Positions 54,493 to 64,000 of a stretch of 64,000 nt of DNA are shown one piece after another. The notes under the pieces are model-generated. The model saw only the letters and a program-made list of their open reading frames with translations. It was not told the origin of the DNA and made no database searches. Position numbers and translations under genes: made by a program. This DNA is from Spinacia oleracea (Eukaryota > Streptophyta > Magnoliopsida > Caryophyllales > Amaranthaceae). Positions within the stretch are counted from its first letter, which is position 1; every line of letters starts with the position of its first letter. Location of the stretch: NCBI RefSeq assembly GCF_020520425.1, contig NC_079492.1:139070361-139134360 (forward strand). The letters run 5' to 3'.

Positions 54493-56658
54493 ATGATGAG
54501 TGAGTTTAGCTTTGATATAGCAAGTGACTGGGATTTGCAAGCCATTGTCAAAGGAAGATCAATCACTACTAGTAAAAACAACAACACCATGTCATCACCT
54601 TGTTACGACACTTGGTTCGAATCGTCTTCGTTAGACCTTGATGACTACAACTACCAATTAGGCCATGAAAACTCGACGTTCATCGTCGAAGAAAATGAGC
54701 CACTTAATCATGGAATTTCTTCTAGTTCGAGCTCCCCCAAAAATATCGTCGATAGTTCCATGACGAACTTTGACGTGTACAATAGTAGTTCAACGGATGA
54801 GCCGAAAAAGAAGGCGGTCGATGTTTCGTGTGCTAATAGTACTCGAGCATCCATATTGAAAAGAAGGTTTGTTATATAATTAAGTTTTTATATATAATTA
54901 GTTTAAATAACCACTACACGAAATTGTACTATTCACGACGGAAAATCCCGTCGTTAAAGGCGAATAATTGTTGATTTCCGTCGTGAACCCGTCATAAAAG
55001 GGGCCGTCGTTAATGAAAAATCCCGTCATTAACCCGTCGTAAAAGACATTTGCGACGGTTGTTCCCGTTTTTATTGGGTAGATTTTTACCCGTCGTTATT
55101 AGGTTGTCATAAAAGATACAAATTTTTGTAGTGAACTAACTAATTTTGGTTGTTAATTTAATTTATATGTTGTTTAATGAATTATTGTGATTGGACAGGA
55201 AAAACAAACACAAGATTGTGAAGGTGGTTCAACAAGCAGGAGGGGATCGTGTTATGTCTGATAAATGGAATTGGAGGAAGTATGGAGAAAAAGTTATCAA
55301 AGGTTCTCCATATCCAAGGTACATTCTTTCCCATCGATTCCCTTTCAAACTCTTTTCACACCAAACTACAAATTTTGTTGCATTCGTCCACTTTTTGTTA
55401 TTCAATTGGCTAGTCGTGGTTCGATTGATGTCCTGATTTGTCCCTTCCTAATTAATATCGTAATCTTACACAATAGTAGTGTTTATTAATTGGATGACAT
55501 CATAACATGGCAGATTGTTTGTGCAATAGGGGTTCTACGAGACGTGTGTGATTTCTTACGAAACACTTTTTATATATTACTCCCCCGTCCCTTATTGTAT
55601 GCTTTGTGTATTACAGAACATAGTAAAAGTGTTTTATTAAGAATTGAATTAAGTTGAATGAAATTAATCAAGAAAGACAAAGGTGGTATAACAAATGTTT
55701 TGTGGGAGAGTAAGGTTGTTATCCACATGGTATTTTAGTAATGAAGCAAATTAAGACAAACATTTAAATAATAAAATAAATTAAAATTCAATCCCTAAGT
55801 AAGGATTACTTGTTTGGTTCACATAAGAATTAAACTTCCCAGTTCAAGGGAAGTTATTTTCCTTGTAAAATTCTTCGGAAATTGCTTAAAATTGTTTAGT
55901 TGGCACAAGACGATCACTCTTCCTAGAAATCTACGGAAAGTCCACATTCCTAAGACAGTTCACATTTTTTTTTATTATCCCATTTCACGCATTTCTCCCA
56001 TCTCACATATTTCAATGTCAACCAAACACCATGTAAATTTCCACTTCCTAACAAGTCATACTTACCCCATTTTCTAATGCATGTGTTTCTAAAAGGAAGT
56101 TGAAATAGTTAAGTGTACTCGGTACTCCTTAGGGTTATGAACAAGTAGCTAAAAAAAGTAGAAATATTAAGTATTAAAAACTCCAAACCACGAGTGATTT
56201 TGACATTTTTGTGATTGCTTTGAAAAATCAGGAGCTATTATAGATGCAGCTATCCAGGAGGGTGTTTGGCAAGAAAACAAGTGGAGCAGAGCATAAGTGA
56301 CCCAGAATTATTCCTAATAACATACATGGAAGAACATTCACATCCTTATCCAACTCGTCGCCATTCTCAAGCTGGCCGTTCTGCTCGAAGGTTTAATAAT
56401 AATTCTTCTACCACCAAAATTGCCACCAAAAACGAGTCACAAAACATCTTGATGAGGTCTATATCCTCCGAATCATCAACGACTAATAATAAAGATGATC
56501 GAGTTTTAGTCCGCGGTAACGAGGATGGTAGACATTGTTGTGCAGAATATGTAGGTGGAGAAGGTGTGAATTGTATGGGAAGTAGGGTGTATAACGAGGA
56601 TGATTTTTTTGCAGGGTTAGACTACTTAGAAGGATTAAACATGGACTATTATGCTTAG
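54493..56658 (+). CDS. WRKY transcription factor, group IIe, with WRKYGEK heptad
   Basis: Predicted join: 54493-54866, 55199-55318, 56232-56658; 306 aa, introns GT..AG, both phase 2. Two ATGs are adjacent (54493, 54496). The single WRKY domain spans about residues 146-205: WNWRKYGEK at 148-156, zinc ligands Cys170, Cys176, His200 and His202 (C-X5-C-X23-H-X-H, group II). KGSPYPR..YYRCS and GCLARKQVE are typical of group IIe (WRKY22/27/29/65/69 relatives). The second intron interrupts the Arg codon of PYPR, the normal R-type position. Two residues are unusual: Asn149 before the core Trp and Glu155 in place of the common Gln. The acidic N-terminus and short Asp/Glu-rich C-terminus are probably regulatory. 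It should bind W-box DNA in the nucleus, perhaps with altered affinity. Confidence 0.95.
54912..55133 (+). mobile_element. CACTA-type MITE in WRKY intron 1
   Basis: Starts CACTACACGAAATT and ends AAATTTTTGTAGTG, 222 bp, flanked by AAC on both sides, the 3-bp duplication expected for CACTA (CMC/En-Spm) elements. The interior is a set of CGTCGT/GACGGG subterminal repeats. Confidence 0.85.
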
Positions 56659-57266
56659 TCTTAGCTTTTGTGGCTAATTATCATTTTAATTTATGTGTTT
56701 AATTCAAATGATGTTTTATAAGTCATAAAATATGGTGTTGTAGATAGAATTACGAGTAGTGTTAATATGAAGTCATGGTCTTTGTTAGGAGGAATGACCA
56801 GGGAACTTTCATTATTGATCAATGTGATTAATTTTGTGAACATCTACTATGTAATTTGCTAGCTCTATCTGAACGGGCGGTTATATAGTGGTTGTTTAAC
56901 CGTCTTTTAAAGCTCTAATTTTATTGAGATTTGTGTTTTTAGTGGGAATGTATAACATAATTTAAACAAGGGTGAAATTTGAAGGTTGAAAAAAAATATA
57001 AATGAAATGGTAAATTGATATTGAGCGTTAAAGAAAAAACACTTGAATTGGAAGAGTTTAAGTTTGAATGATTATACGAATTAAATGTTTAATTGATGTT
57101 GAATGAGGAAGATGAAGTGGAAGAAGTGCCGAAGCTGTAAGATACATCAGAAAATAAAAAGAAAGTTTGAAAAAACAAAAAAAATCAAATTAATGGATAG
57201 AAGGAGCTAACATGGGATATCTAATCATACATGGTTTCACTTTTTATAAACTAGGTATAGATTGTA

Positions 57267-57550
57267 CTACCTCCGTTTCAAAAAGATCTTTACGCTTTCC
57301 TTTTTAGTTCGTATCATAATATTCTTTACATTTTGCTTTATTATATTTTTGGACATGAAAATTTATTACCTTACCCTTTTTACCCACAATATTTATCATT
57401 TTTTATTCACTTTTTCTTACACCCACCCACATTTTTACACATTTCTTTTACTTTATCCATATTGTGTTATATTCAACCAACTTTCCTACTTTTATCTTAA
57501 TAATTGTGCAAATAATAACTGTAAAAGATCTTTCAGAAACATAAATAGGG
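57267..57550 (+). mobile_element. Stowaway-like MITE, family C (fourth copy)
   Basis: Starts CTACCTCCGTTTCAAAAAGA after TA; the interior matches the other family C copies (TGCAAATAATAACTGTAAAA). The right terminus is degraded, so its end is approximate. Confidence 0.7.
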
Positions 57551-57567
57551 TGTAATACTAGCTGGAG

Positions 57568-57675
57568 GGGAGGTGATAAATCCAAGAAATTTTTTATTTC
57601 GTCCAAGAAAATCCACATTTTTTCAAAGTTGATTTCCTTGGAAGAAGTGAATTCTTCCTTGGATTTATCGTTTCC
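57568..57675 (+). mobile_element. 108-bp MITE with 10-bp duplication CTAGCTGGAG
   Basis: The sequence between 57568 and 57675 has inverted ends (GATAAATCCAAG / CTTGGATTTATC). It is flanked on both sides by CTAGCTGGAG (57558-57567, 57676-57685). Duplications of 9-11 bp point to the Mutator superfamily. Confidence 0.7.
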
Positions 57676-57937
57676 CTAGCTGGAGGTATATAACAAAAGA
57701 CAAATTTAAAGGCATTACTCTAGTAAGATATTTTTTCCATCTTTCAAGATACAATAATTCATCTACGTTATTGCTATATTGTACTACTAGCTATTAGTAC
57801 AACGTAACACCTTAAAAATTAAAATGCATGCAACCGACCCATAAAAGTATAGAACCTTCAAATTTATTTAATTTAAATTATACTATTCATATATGCTTGA
57901 TGCCAATTTCATCAATTTATAATGATGTAGGACATGA

Positions 57938-60900
57938 TTACATTATGTTGGCCAATTCAAAGGTCTCATTTATAACCTTCCACATGAAGCTCAACTTGGA
58001 AGATTCCGCGGCATGAGTACCGGAAAGCATATCAGCCAACAAACCCAAACCCGCAGCATTCAAGTAGGTAGTAGGCTCTAAATGGGTATGGTCTGATCTC
58101 ACATCCTTGAACCCATCATTTGCATCCGGACCTCCGACAATGGCTCCGACATGTACGTTTGGATTCGGGTTGTTGTTATTGTACCAATTTGAGTATCCCT
58201 GGTTGCAGCCTACTTTAGCTGGATGGGCTTTAATGGATGGGATTGAAGCTCCTCTGTGGTGCACTTGTTGTGGGAACTTGTTTCCAAAACCCACCATGTA
58301 TGACATTTTCATAGGGTTATCTCCTAGAATATAATCCACCTACAAAAAAAAAAAAAAAAAGGGAATATTATATAGGACCACAATTGAGATTCGATATTGC
58401 AATCTATCAAAAGTGCATATATGCAAGTTGGGGCCCTAGGGTTAAAGGGGCAAAACCCTTTCTAGGAGGGTCCTTAAATTTTGTATAAGAATGAGGGAAA
58501 AGGTGCAAGTAGTTTGTTGGAAATATATAACAAATGGAGAATTCCGTCACTCTATGAATCACAGTATTTGTCGTTTAAAATATGAACGTACAAATATGAA
58601 CTATCAAATATTCGTTTATAATATTAATATATTCTATTTACGATGAGTACTTGTCGGTTTTACTATTTTACGCGAGAAGTATTTTGTCAAAACTTTTACT
58701 TGCAAAAACTTAAACGATAATTAAATTGAGAAGTATATGAACCTGTGATTTTGTGAATGCCTTGATCTTAGAAAGAGATAGATTAACTGAGCCGCATTGG
58801 ACACCAGAGACATGAGCTTTTTTTAGAGCTTTAGCATAGATAGAGATTATCATTGATGCACTTGTTACATATTGCAAATTTGCTGTATCTCTAACAAATA
58901 GAAGTCCACCTGAAGTTCATAAAAAATAATAATAAAAACATAAAAACAAATTAGAAGGAAATTAAACAATATTTAATTAAAATTCAATTTTTTGTTACAA
59001 GAAATTTATGTGCATGTACCAGGAGTAGTTTGAAACTGAGCAGAACCACTTCCAGGCACAATCGAACATACAAACGAGTCTGCTTTGCTTTTATAATCAC
59101 TCAGCATCTGCCTACCTCCTAAAAATTCCTGAAACAAAAGTGCATACGCGTAACTCATGAGCAAAGGAATTGAAGCTCTTGTCATTCTACGTCTGCAAGG
59201 GTTTAACCTGGCTTTTCTTTCCTTATAAAAAATAATCATAAAAAAAAGCTCGAGGCCGACTAGGCCACCAATCTTAGCTCGGTATCAATCCCAATCTGCA
59301 TATTAAAACTCCAAGGCATTCCGTGACATATCTCCATGTGTCACAATTACTTGGCAAGTGACATGACATAGCAGTGCCATGTCATATGCACACATCTTTT
59401 ATTGCGTCCTCATAAAATTGTGATCCACATGGGGGATGTTTATAATTTTGGTACGTACCTTGGCTAGTAAAACTTGAACCCCAGCATACTTGTTATCCCA
59501 ACTGAATTCGGAAACTGACTGACTCCATCCTTTATTGCTGGAAACATAGTTCAAGTATTTGCTTTTCCCAGTTGCCTTGTACAGCCATGCTGCAGCCCAT
59601 AGAAGTTCATCCTTCACGTACAAATTACAGAAGTTATATTTAATAAAGGCCAAAATAGTACTGACTATAGTATTGGATTTAGTAACACTATTGTCATTTG
59701 TCATTATATGCAGATGGTAGTTTCCCGTTTTTCTTTGTCACTTTCAAAATCAACAAGATCATTAATTAATTAATGGACGATGATAAAGGTCGCAAGTTGC
59801 GACAACATTTAGTTGTCGCAATCTTACGTGTCGCAGTTTAATTGGTACATATAAGCGCCACGTAGGTTACACGTCATTATAATATTTTTACTATTAATTC
59901 AATATTTCTACTATGAAAATATGTAAATAAGGTAGCCGATATAAAAAAGGAAAAAAATAGAATATTAAGATTTTCCTACCTTTTTTTATAACATGTATAA
60001 TAAAAAATATAAGTTAAATATTTTAATTTCCAATTTAAATCATGACATATAAGCATGCCACATCATCATTGTGACACAGCTTAAAGGTCGCATGTTGCGA
60101 CCTTTATCATTTTCGTTAATTAATTAAGGCTATGAATAATTTAGTTCAGGAATTGCTTTCAAATTTATAAAACAAAAAACTGAAAACTAGTTGACAGTGA
60201 TGCCAAACAGACCCTTCGTAACACTATACTAAGGTGTTAGTTAAATTTACCTGATAACCAGAATAAGAGCAGTAAAAAGGGCAAGAAGCTGAATAAGATC
60301 CTCTATACTTGTCTGCAAAGTTAAAGAGCTGAAACATAACAGTTTATACAACTTAATTAGTAGTCCTAACGATCGAGTAGTCGTGATTTTATTCATCTAC
60401 ATGGAAATGGGTTTTTTGTCAAAAATGACCTTTTATAAACGTTTTTTTGCGAGAAAGGACCTTTTATGACGAAATTGGTGAAATGGGACCTAAAACATAA
60501 ATTTTTTTGTTGATTGGGACCCTTTACCGGTTTCTTGGAGTTGACCCAAGATTCCGGCAACGACTTTGACACGTGGCAACCGGAGAAGGCCACCTGTCCA
60601 TTTAATGATTAAAAAAAAAAAAAAAATTGCCCCAAAAAAAAAAAAAAATCCCCAAAAAAAAAAATTAATCGAATTTTTTTTTACCCCAAATCGATATTTT
60701 TTTTTGCCCCAAATCGAAATTGATTTTTTGGCCCCAAATCGATTTTTTTTTTTTTGCCCCAAATCGATTTTTTTTTTTTTTGCCCCAAATCGATTTTTTT
60801 TTGCTCCAAATCTACCTCCAAAATCCCAATTGCCTTAAAGTTCGTCACTGAAATTGTCTGCCACGAATTGTTATTCATAGCCACACGAATGAGGTTTGCT

Positions 60901-63396
60901 ATTTTTTCCCCTCAAATTCCTCCTCAATTGTTCTAATTTTGCTTCGAAAAAATTAGGGTTCTTCGCAAAATTGGGGCATAAAAAGAGAAATTCTATTTGG
61001 GGCAAAAAAAAAAAATCGATAATTTTTTTTTTTAGGCAAAATATTTTTTTTATTTTGGGCAAATTTATTTTTTATTTTTTAATCATTAAATGGACACGTA
61101 GCACTCTCCGTTTGCCACGTGCCAAAGTCCTTGCCGGAATCTTGGGTCAACTCCAAAAAATCGGTAAAAGGTCCCAATCAACAAAAAAATTTATGTTTTA
61201 GGTCCCATTTCACCAATTTCGTCATAAAAGGTCCTTTCTCGCAAAAAACCGTTTATAAAAGGTCCTTTTTGGCAAAAAATCCTATGGAAATGGAATTAGT
61301 TAAGTGTAGTTTATGTGGCGTTTCTTACTGATTGTGCATGTTTTAATAGCTTAGAAGAATAGTTGGAATTAAGCCCTTTGAACGCGATCGATGCAGAAGC
61401 CATGGCAGCTGAGGCATCGGCGGCGGCTTCAGTTCCAGGGGATGAAGAAGTGATCTTGTAGAGTGTTCTTGGTGTGTCCATGTCTTCAGGGCGTTCCCAA
61501 CATTGATGATCAGCGTTTCCATCTCCTACCTGCGTGCTTAAAGTCACCACAACAAGAATAAAAACCTTAACTTTTAGAGGTATAAGTGTATAACGTAATT
61601 AGTCCTCTTTTAATTGCTATACTTTTTTCGTTAGTGAGATTAAAGTTCCAAAGTAACGCAACAATTTTAATTAAATTATTTTTTATCACCTCAAAAAAAA
61701 TCAAAATATTGTATTTTACTACCTAAAAAAATCAAAAAATTACTTTTTACCACCTAAAAAATTAAAATTTGTTTTTACCATCTGAAAAATGAGAAAATAG
61801 ATTAACTGTTATTGAGGCCCACTAATTCAATTTTCTCCCAAAATTTTACAACCTTCTATAATTTTCTTTAACTCTTTCACCCTTCTCATTTTACTACTAT
61901 TGAACTTTGTCCATTTTGTGAATTTATGTGAGGAAAAATTAAGTAAATTCATGGAAGAGAAGGAAGCATGGGAAGGGAGAAAATATATTGTATGCACCCG
62001 GGTGCAAAATGCTCATTGTGCACCCTATTTTTAGATGAACATATTGTTCAAAGAACATAGTAAATGAACATATAATTCAAATCCAAAGAACATATAGTTC
62101 AAATATTCCACTTGTACATGTACATTGAAACCATTCTTCTTGTTCAATAGATGCTCAGTAAATGTTCATCAGGCTGCACAATGAGCATTGTGCACCCGAG
62201 TGTATAATCCAAATTGTGGGAAGGGAAATGATGTTGAATAGATGAAATCGTGGAATAAGAGAATATATTAGAGACATTACTGTTGTTGTGGCTCCTCACA
62301 TTAATGATTTCATTTAATTTTCATTTTCAGGTGGTAAAAATAAGTTTTATATTTTTTTTAGGTGGTAAAAAATAAGTTTTATATTTTTTAAGTGGTAAAA
62401 AATAAGTTTTATATTTTTTTAGATGGTCAAATATAAGATTTTGTTATTTTGGTGGTAAAAAACAAATTATCCTATTATTTTTATTGCAAGTGATTAATCT
62501 CTATCGCACTCCATGTCACATCGAAGTCTCTCGATCTTATAATCTTTTTCATTCTCATATCTTTTTCTTTTCATCGATCACATATTTACATTGGCTCCTT
62601 AATTAACACGTACTTATAAACCATGTATTTGACAACCATCATTTAATTAAATTAACAACTACTCTTTCCGTCTCGGAATACTCGATCCGGTTTGACCGGC
62701 ACAGAGTTTAAGGGACTTGAATTGACTTATTTAATTTAATAGGTAGTAGTTGATATTGGGGTATTATTTTAATGTAGTTAATGGGAAATGAGTTAAGAGG
62801 TGGGGTTGGGAGAGAGTAGGAGTTGAATTTTTAATTATTTTTTGTATGGTGTAGGGGTAGGTGGGTTAATAGGGGTGGAGTGAGAAATAATATAATATTG
62901 TTAGAATATTTTCATTTTTAGAAACAGGTCAAGTATTAAGGGACGACCCGATAAGGAAAACAGGTCAAGTATTTCGGGACGGAGGGAGTAATTAACATCT
63001 AACGACTAGCTAGTGCAGCACCTAAAACATACTATTGCAGCAATCATTTGTTCAACCGGACGCAAGCATGAAGGTCGTGAAGATTGTACGTAACAACTAT
63101 TTACTTCATACTTTATCGAGTAAATATATGTTTCATTAAGAAAATAAAAAACAATTATAAAAAGGTGAATTGAAGATGCATGCCTGTGTGTAGAGGGTAT
63201 TGGAAGAGGTGTGAGATTTTATGATGAAATCGGAACCCCAACGGATGGCTTGGAGAAGGTAATCAAGTTGTTTGGCTGAAGAGATCTCTGATTTATATTC
63301 AATTGCTGTCCAACTTAACAAGGCTGTCGTAAATGACATTGGCCACCCAAACTTCACATTGTCCCCTGCATCATAGTATCCTCCCACCAAGTTTAC
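57938..63396 (-). CDS. Endo-1,4-beta-glucanase, glycosyl hydrolase family 9 (5' partial)
   Basis: GH9 enzymes cleave beta-1,4-glucan in cell walls. Join on the minus strand: 63396-63184, 61529-61329, 60328-60251, 59611-59459, 59128-59020, 58909-58743, 58339-57938; 440 residues, all in phase. The first exon seen starts [20 protein letters not shown], which holds the catalytic DAGD. Later come WWRPEDM-like [32 protein letters not shown], the HHRGAS motif and the C-terminal signature [17 protein letters not shown] with the catalytic-acid Glu. The signal peptide and about 50-70 N-terminal residues are missing; no matching exon was found in 63400-64000, so it lies right of the window. There is no C-terminal carbohydrate-binding module, giving a secreted class B type. 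The first intron seen needs a GC donor. Confidence 0.94.
59764..60119 (+). mobile_element. MITE in GH9 intron (GGTCGCA..TGCGACC ends)
   Basis: Inverted ends GATAAAGGTCGCAAGTTGCGAC (59780 on) and GTCGCATGTTGCGACCTTTATC (to about 60108) lie inside ATTAATTAATTAA-type flanks on both sides that may be the target duplication. Each end is itself nearly palindromic. Confidence 0.65.
60410..61283 (+). mobile_element. Mutator-like MITE with about 205-bp inverted repeats, TSD ATGGAAATG
   Basis: The arms 60410-60614 and about 61075-61283 are inverse copies (for example GACCCAAGATTCCGGCAA against TTGCCGGAATCTTGGGTC). They are flanked by a perfect 9-bp duplication ATGGAAATG (60401-60409, 61284-61292). Long terminal repeats plus a 9-bp duplication are diagnostic of Mutator-type elements. 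The core is a set of repeated TTTTGCCCCAAATCGA units and A/T homopolymers with no transposase. It fills most of the GH9 intron between 61328 and 60329. Confidence 0.9.
61678..62475. mobile_element. Foldback-like element with (ACCACCTAAAAAA)n arms
   Basis: The left arm (61678-61795) has several TTTTACCACCTAAAAAA repeats; the right arm (62331-62470) has the inverse, AGGTGGTAAAAAATAAGTTT, about four times at roughly 31-bp spacing. Together they form a long imperfect inverted repeat around a central insert. It lies in the first GH9 intron seen. Confidence 0.65.
61991..62206. mobile_element. Nested MITE with GTGCACAATGCTCATTGTGC ends
   Basis: TATGCACCCGGGTGCAAAAT and GCTCATTGTGCACCC at the left face GCACAATGAGCATTGTGCAC and CCGAGTGTATA at the right, an inverted pair of about 37 bp. 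It sits inside the foldback-like element, so it is probably a later insertion. Confidence 0.65.
62662..62988 (-). mobile_element. Stowaway-like MITE, family B (reverse copy)
   Basis: Starts CTCTTTCCGTCTCGGAATAC and ends TTCGGGACGGAGGGAG, with TA flanks, 327 bp. It is the reverse complement of 20152-20479 with few differences by eye, in the first GH9 intron seen. Confidence 0.87.
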
Positions 63397-64000
63397 CTGC
63401 CAATTAATTTAATAACAATTAAATTAAAATAGATAATTACCTTTCAATTCTAGGATAAATAAGTACTTCATCCGTTTCTTTTTACGGAGTAGTTAATTAT
63501 CGGTAAATGAAGTTATAAAAAATTGATATTCACAAATTCATTAAAAGAATCTAACAAGATCTCGAATGAGTACGATTTTTCTAAAGTATAGATCATCAAA
63601 AATAAAAAAAGTAGATTTTATGAATAGTGCAAAAAGCAAAATGCATGTTGCAAATATTTTGAAAGAGATGAAGTTTTTTTTTTTTTTTTTTTTTTTTAAT
63701 CATAGCTAGGTATGGTATTATAACCTCGCTCGTTACTTTATGAATATTGCATAATACTACTACTAGTAGAACTTCAATTCTTAAATTGTGACTTGCATGT
63801 ACAACTAATTTTACTACGAAATATACCAATATAACACCTATATATTATTCCAAATTTCCAACTACTACATCTTATTATGCTTCAAATTTTATGTTGAAAA
63901 ACGTTCGGGTGTTGGACCCCCATGACCCCGTCCATCACTAAGAAATTTGGCGAATAACATAACTACTCATTTCGTTCCTTAATACTTGCACCGCTTTTCT
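63397..64000. other. GH9 upstream intron and window edge
   Basis: AT-rich with a poly-T run of about 26 (63674-63699). No exon with the GH9 N-terminal motif is present. The last 40 bases (CTACTCATTTCGTTCCTTAA and on) look like the left end of another Stowaway-like MITE cut by the window edge. Confidence 0.45.

Larger units (their letters stand above)
56659..57937. other. Intergenic between WRKY and GH9 (tail-to-tail)
   Basis: The two genes converge. The region holds a family C MITE, a 108-bp MITE and otherwise AT-rich DNA that includes both 3' UTRs. Confidence 0.6.

Noticed and set aside
63596-63829. 77-codon minus-strand ORF as the missing GH9 5' exon
   Set aside because: It lacks the expected N-terminal GH9 text, contains a poly-Lys run from the poly-T tract, and has no matching splice donor in phase.

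Overview
This is plant nuclear DNA, from a eudicot and most likely a Caryophyllales/Amaranthaceae relative (spinach, beet, quinoa type). That placement is an inference from the retrotransposon families and the TACTCCGTA-style repeats. Genes have many GT-AG introns, and intergenic DNA is AT-rich and crowded with LTR elements and MITEs. Five host genes are recognisable, all with reading frames that I could follow across the splice junctions.

Layout. 1-10628: a Ty3/gypsy element of the Tat lineage (Retand-like), lacking only its 5' end, which lies left of the window. It has gag, pol (protease, RT, two RNase H domains, integrase), a 46-bp tandem array, an antisense gene with six exons (about 998 aa) and a 3' LTR. 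13699-15871 (-): type-1 ACC synthase. 16-25 kb: MITEs and a Ty1/copia scrap. 24975-31918 (-): plastid IspF (MCS) with a 5.9-kb intron that holds a decayed copia element. 34-38 kb: a second, truncated Tat-type element with its gag split by a solo LTR, followed by a glycine-rich RNA-binding protein pseudogene. 38.8-41.2 kb: a 21-bp minisatellite. 43628-50924 (+): G-patch protein, 11 exons. 54493-56658 (+): group IIe WRKY factor with a variant WRKYGEK heptad. 57938 to beyond 63396 (-): GH9 endoglucanase, whose 5' exon(s) are not found.

The host genes have unrelated jobs: ethylene synthesis, the MEP isoprenoid pathway, ribosome/RNA biology, stress transcription and cell-wall remodelling. They do not form a cluster. 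The connecting theme is transposon load. Nearly every long intron or promoter carries an identifiable insertion, several with intact target-site duplications: Stowaway-like (TA), CACTA-like (AAC), Mutator-like (9 bp) and a solo LTR (ACACT).

The most interesting object is the antisense gene of the 5' retrotransposon. Five short introns with canonical splice sites join six exons in perfect phase into one long protein, with a Transposase_28-like N-terminal part, a basic NLS-like exon and a long coiled coil. It has its own antisense TATA box and converges with pol on the tandem array. Exon coordinates were derived by hand from the sequence; no alignment or database search was possible.
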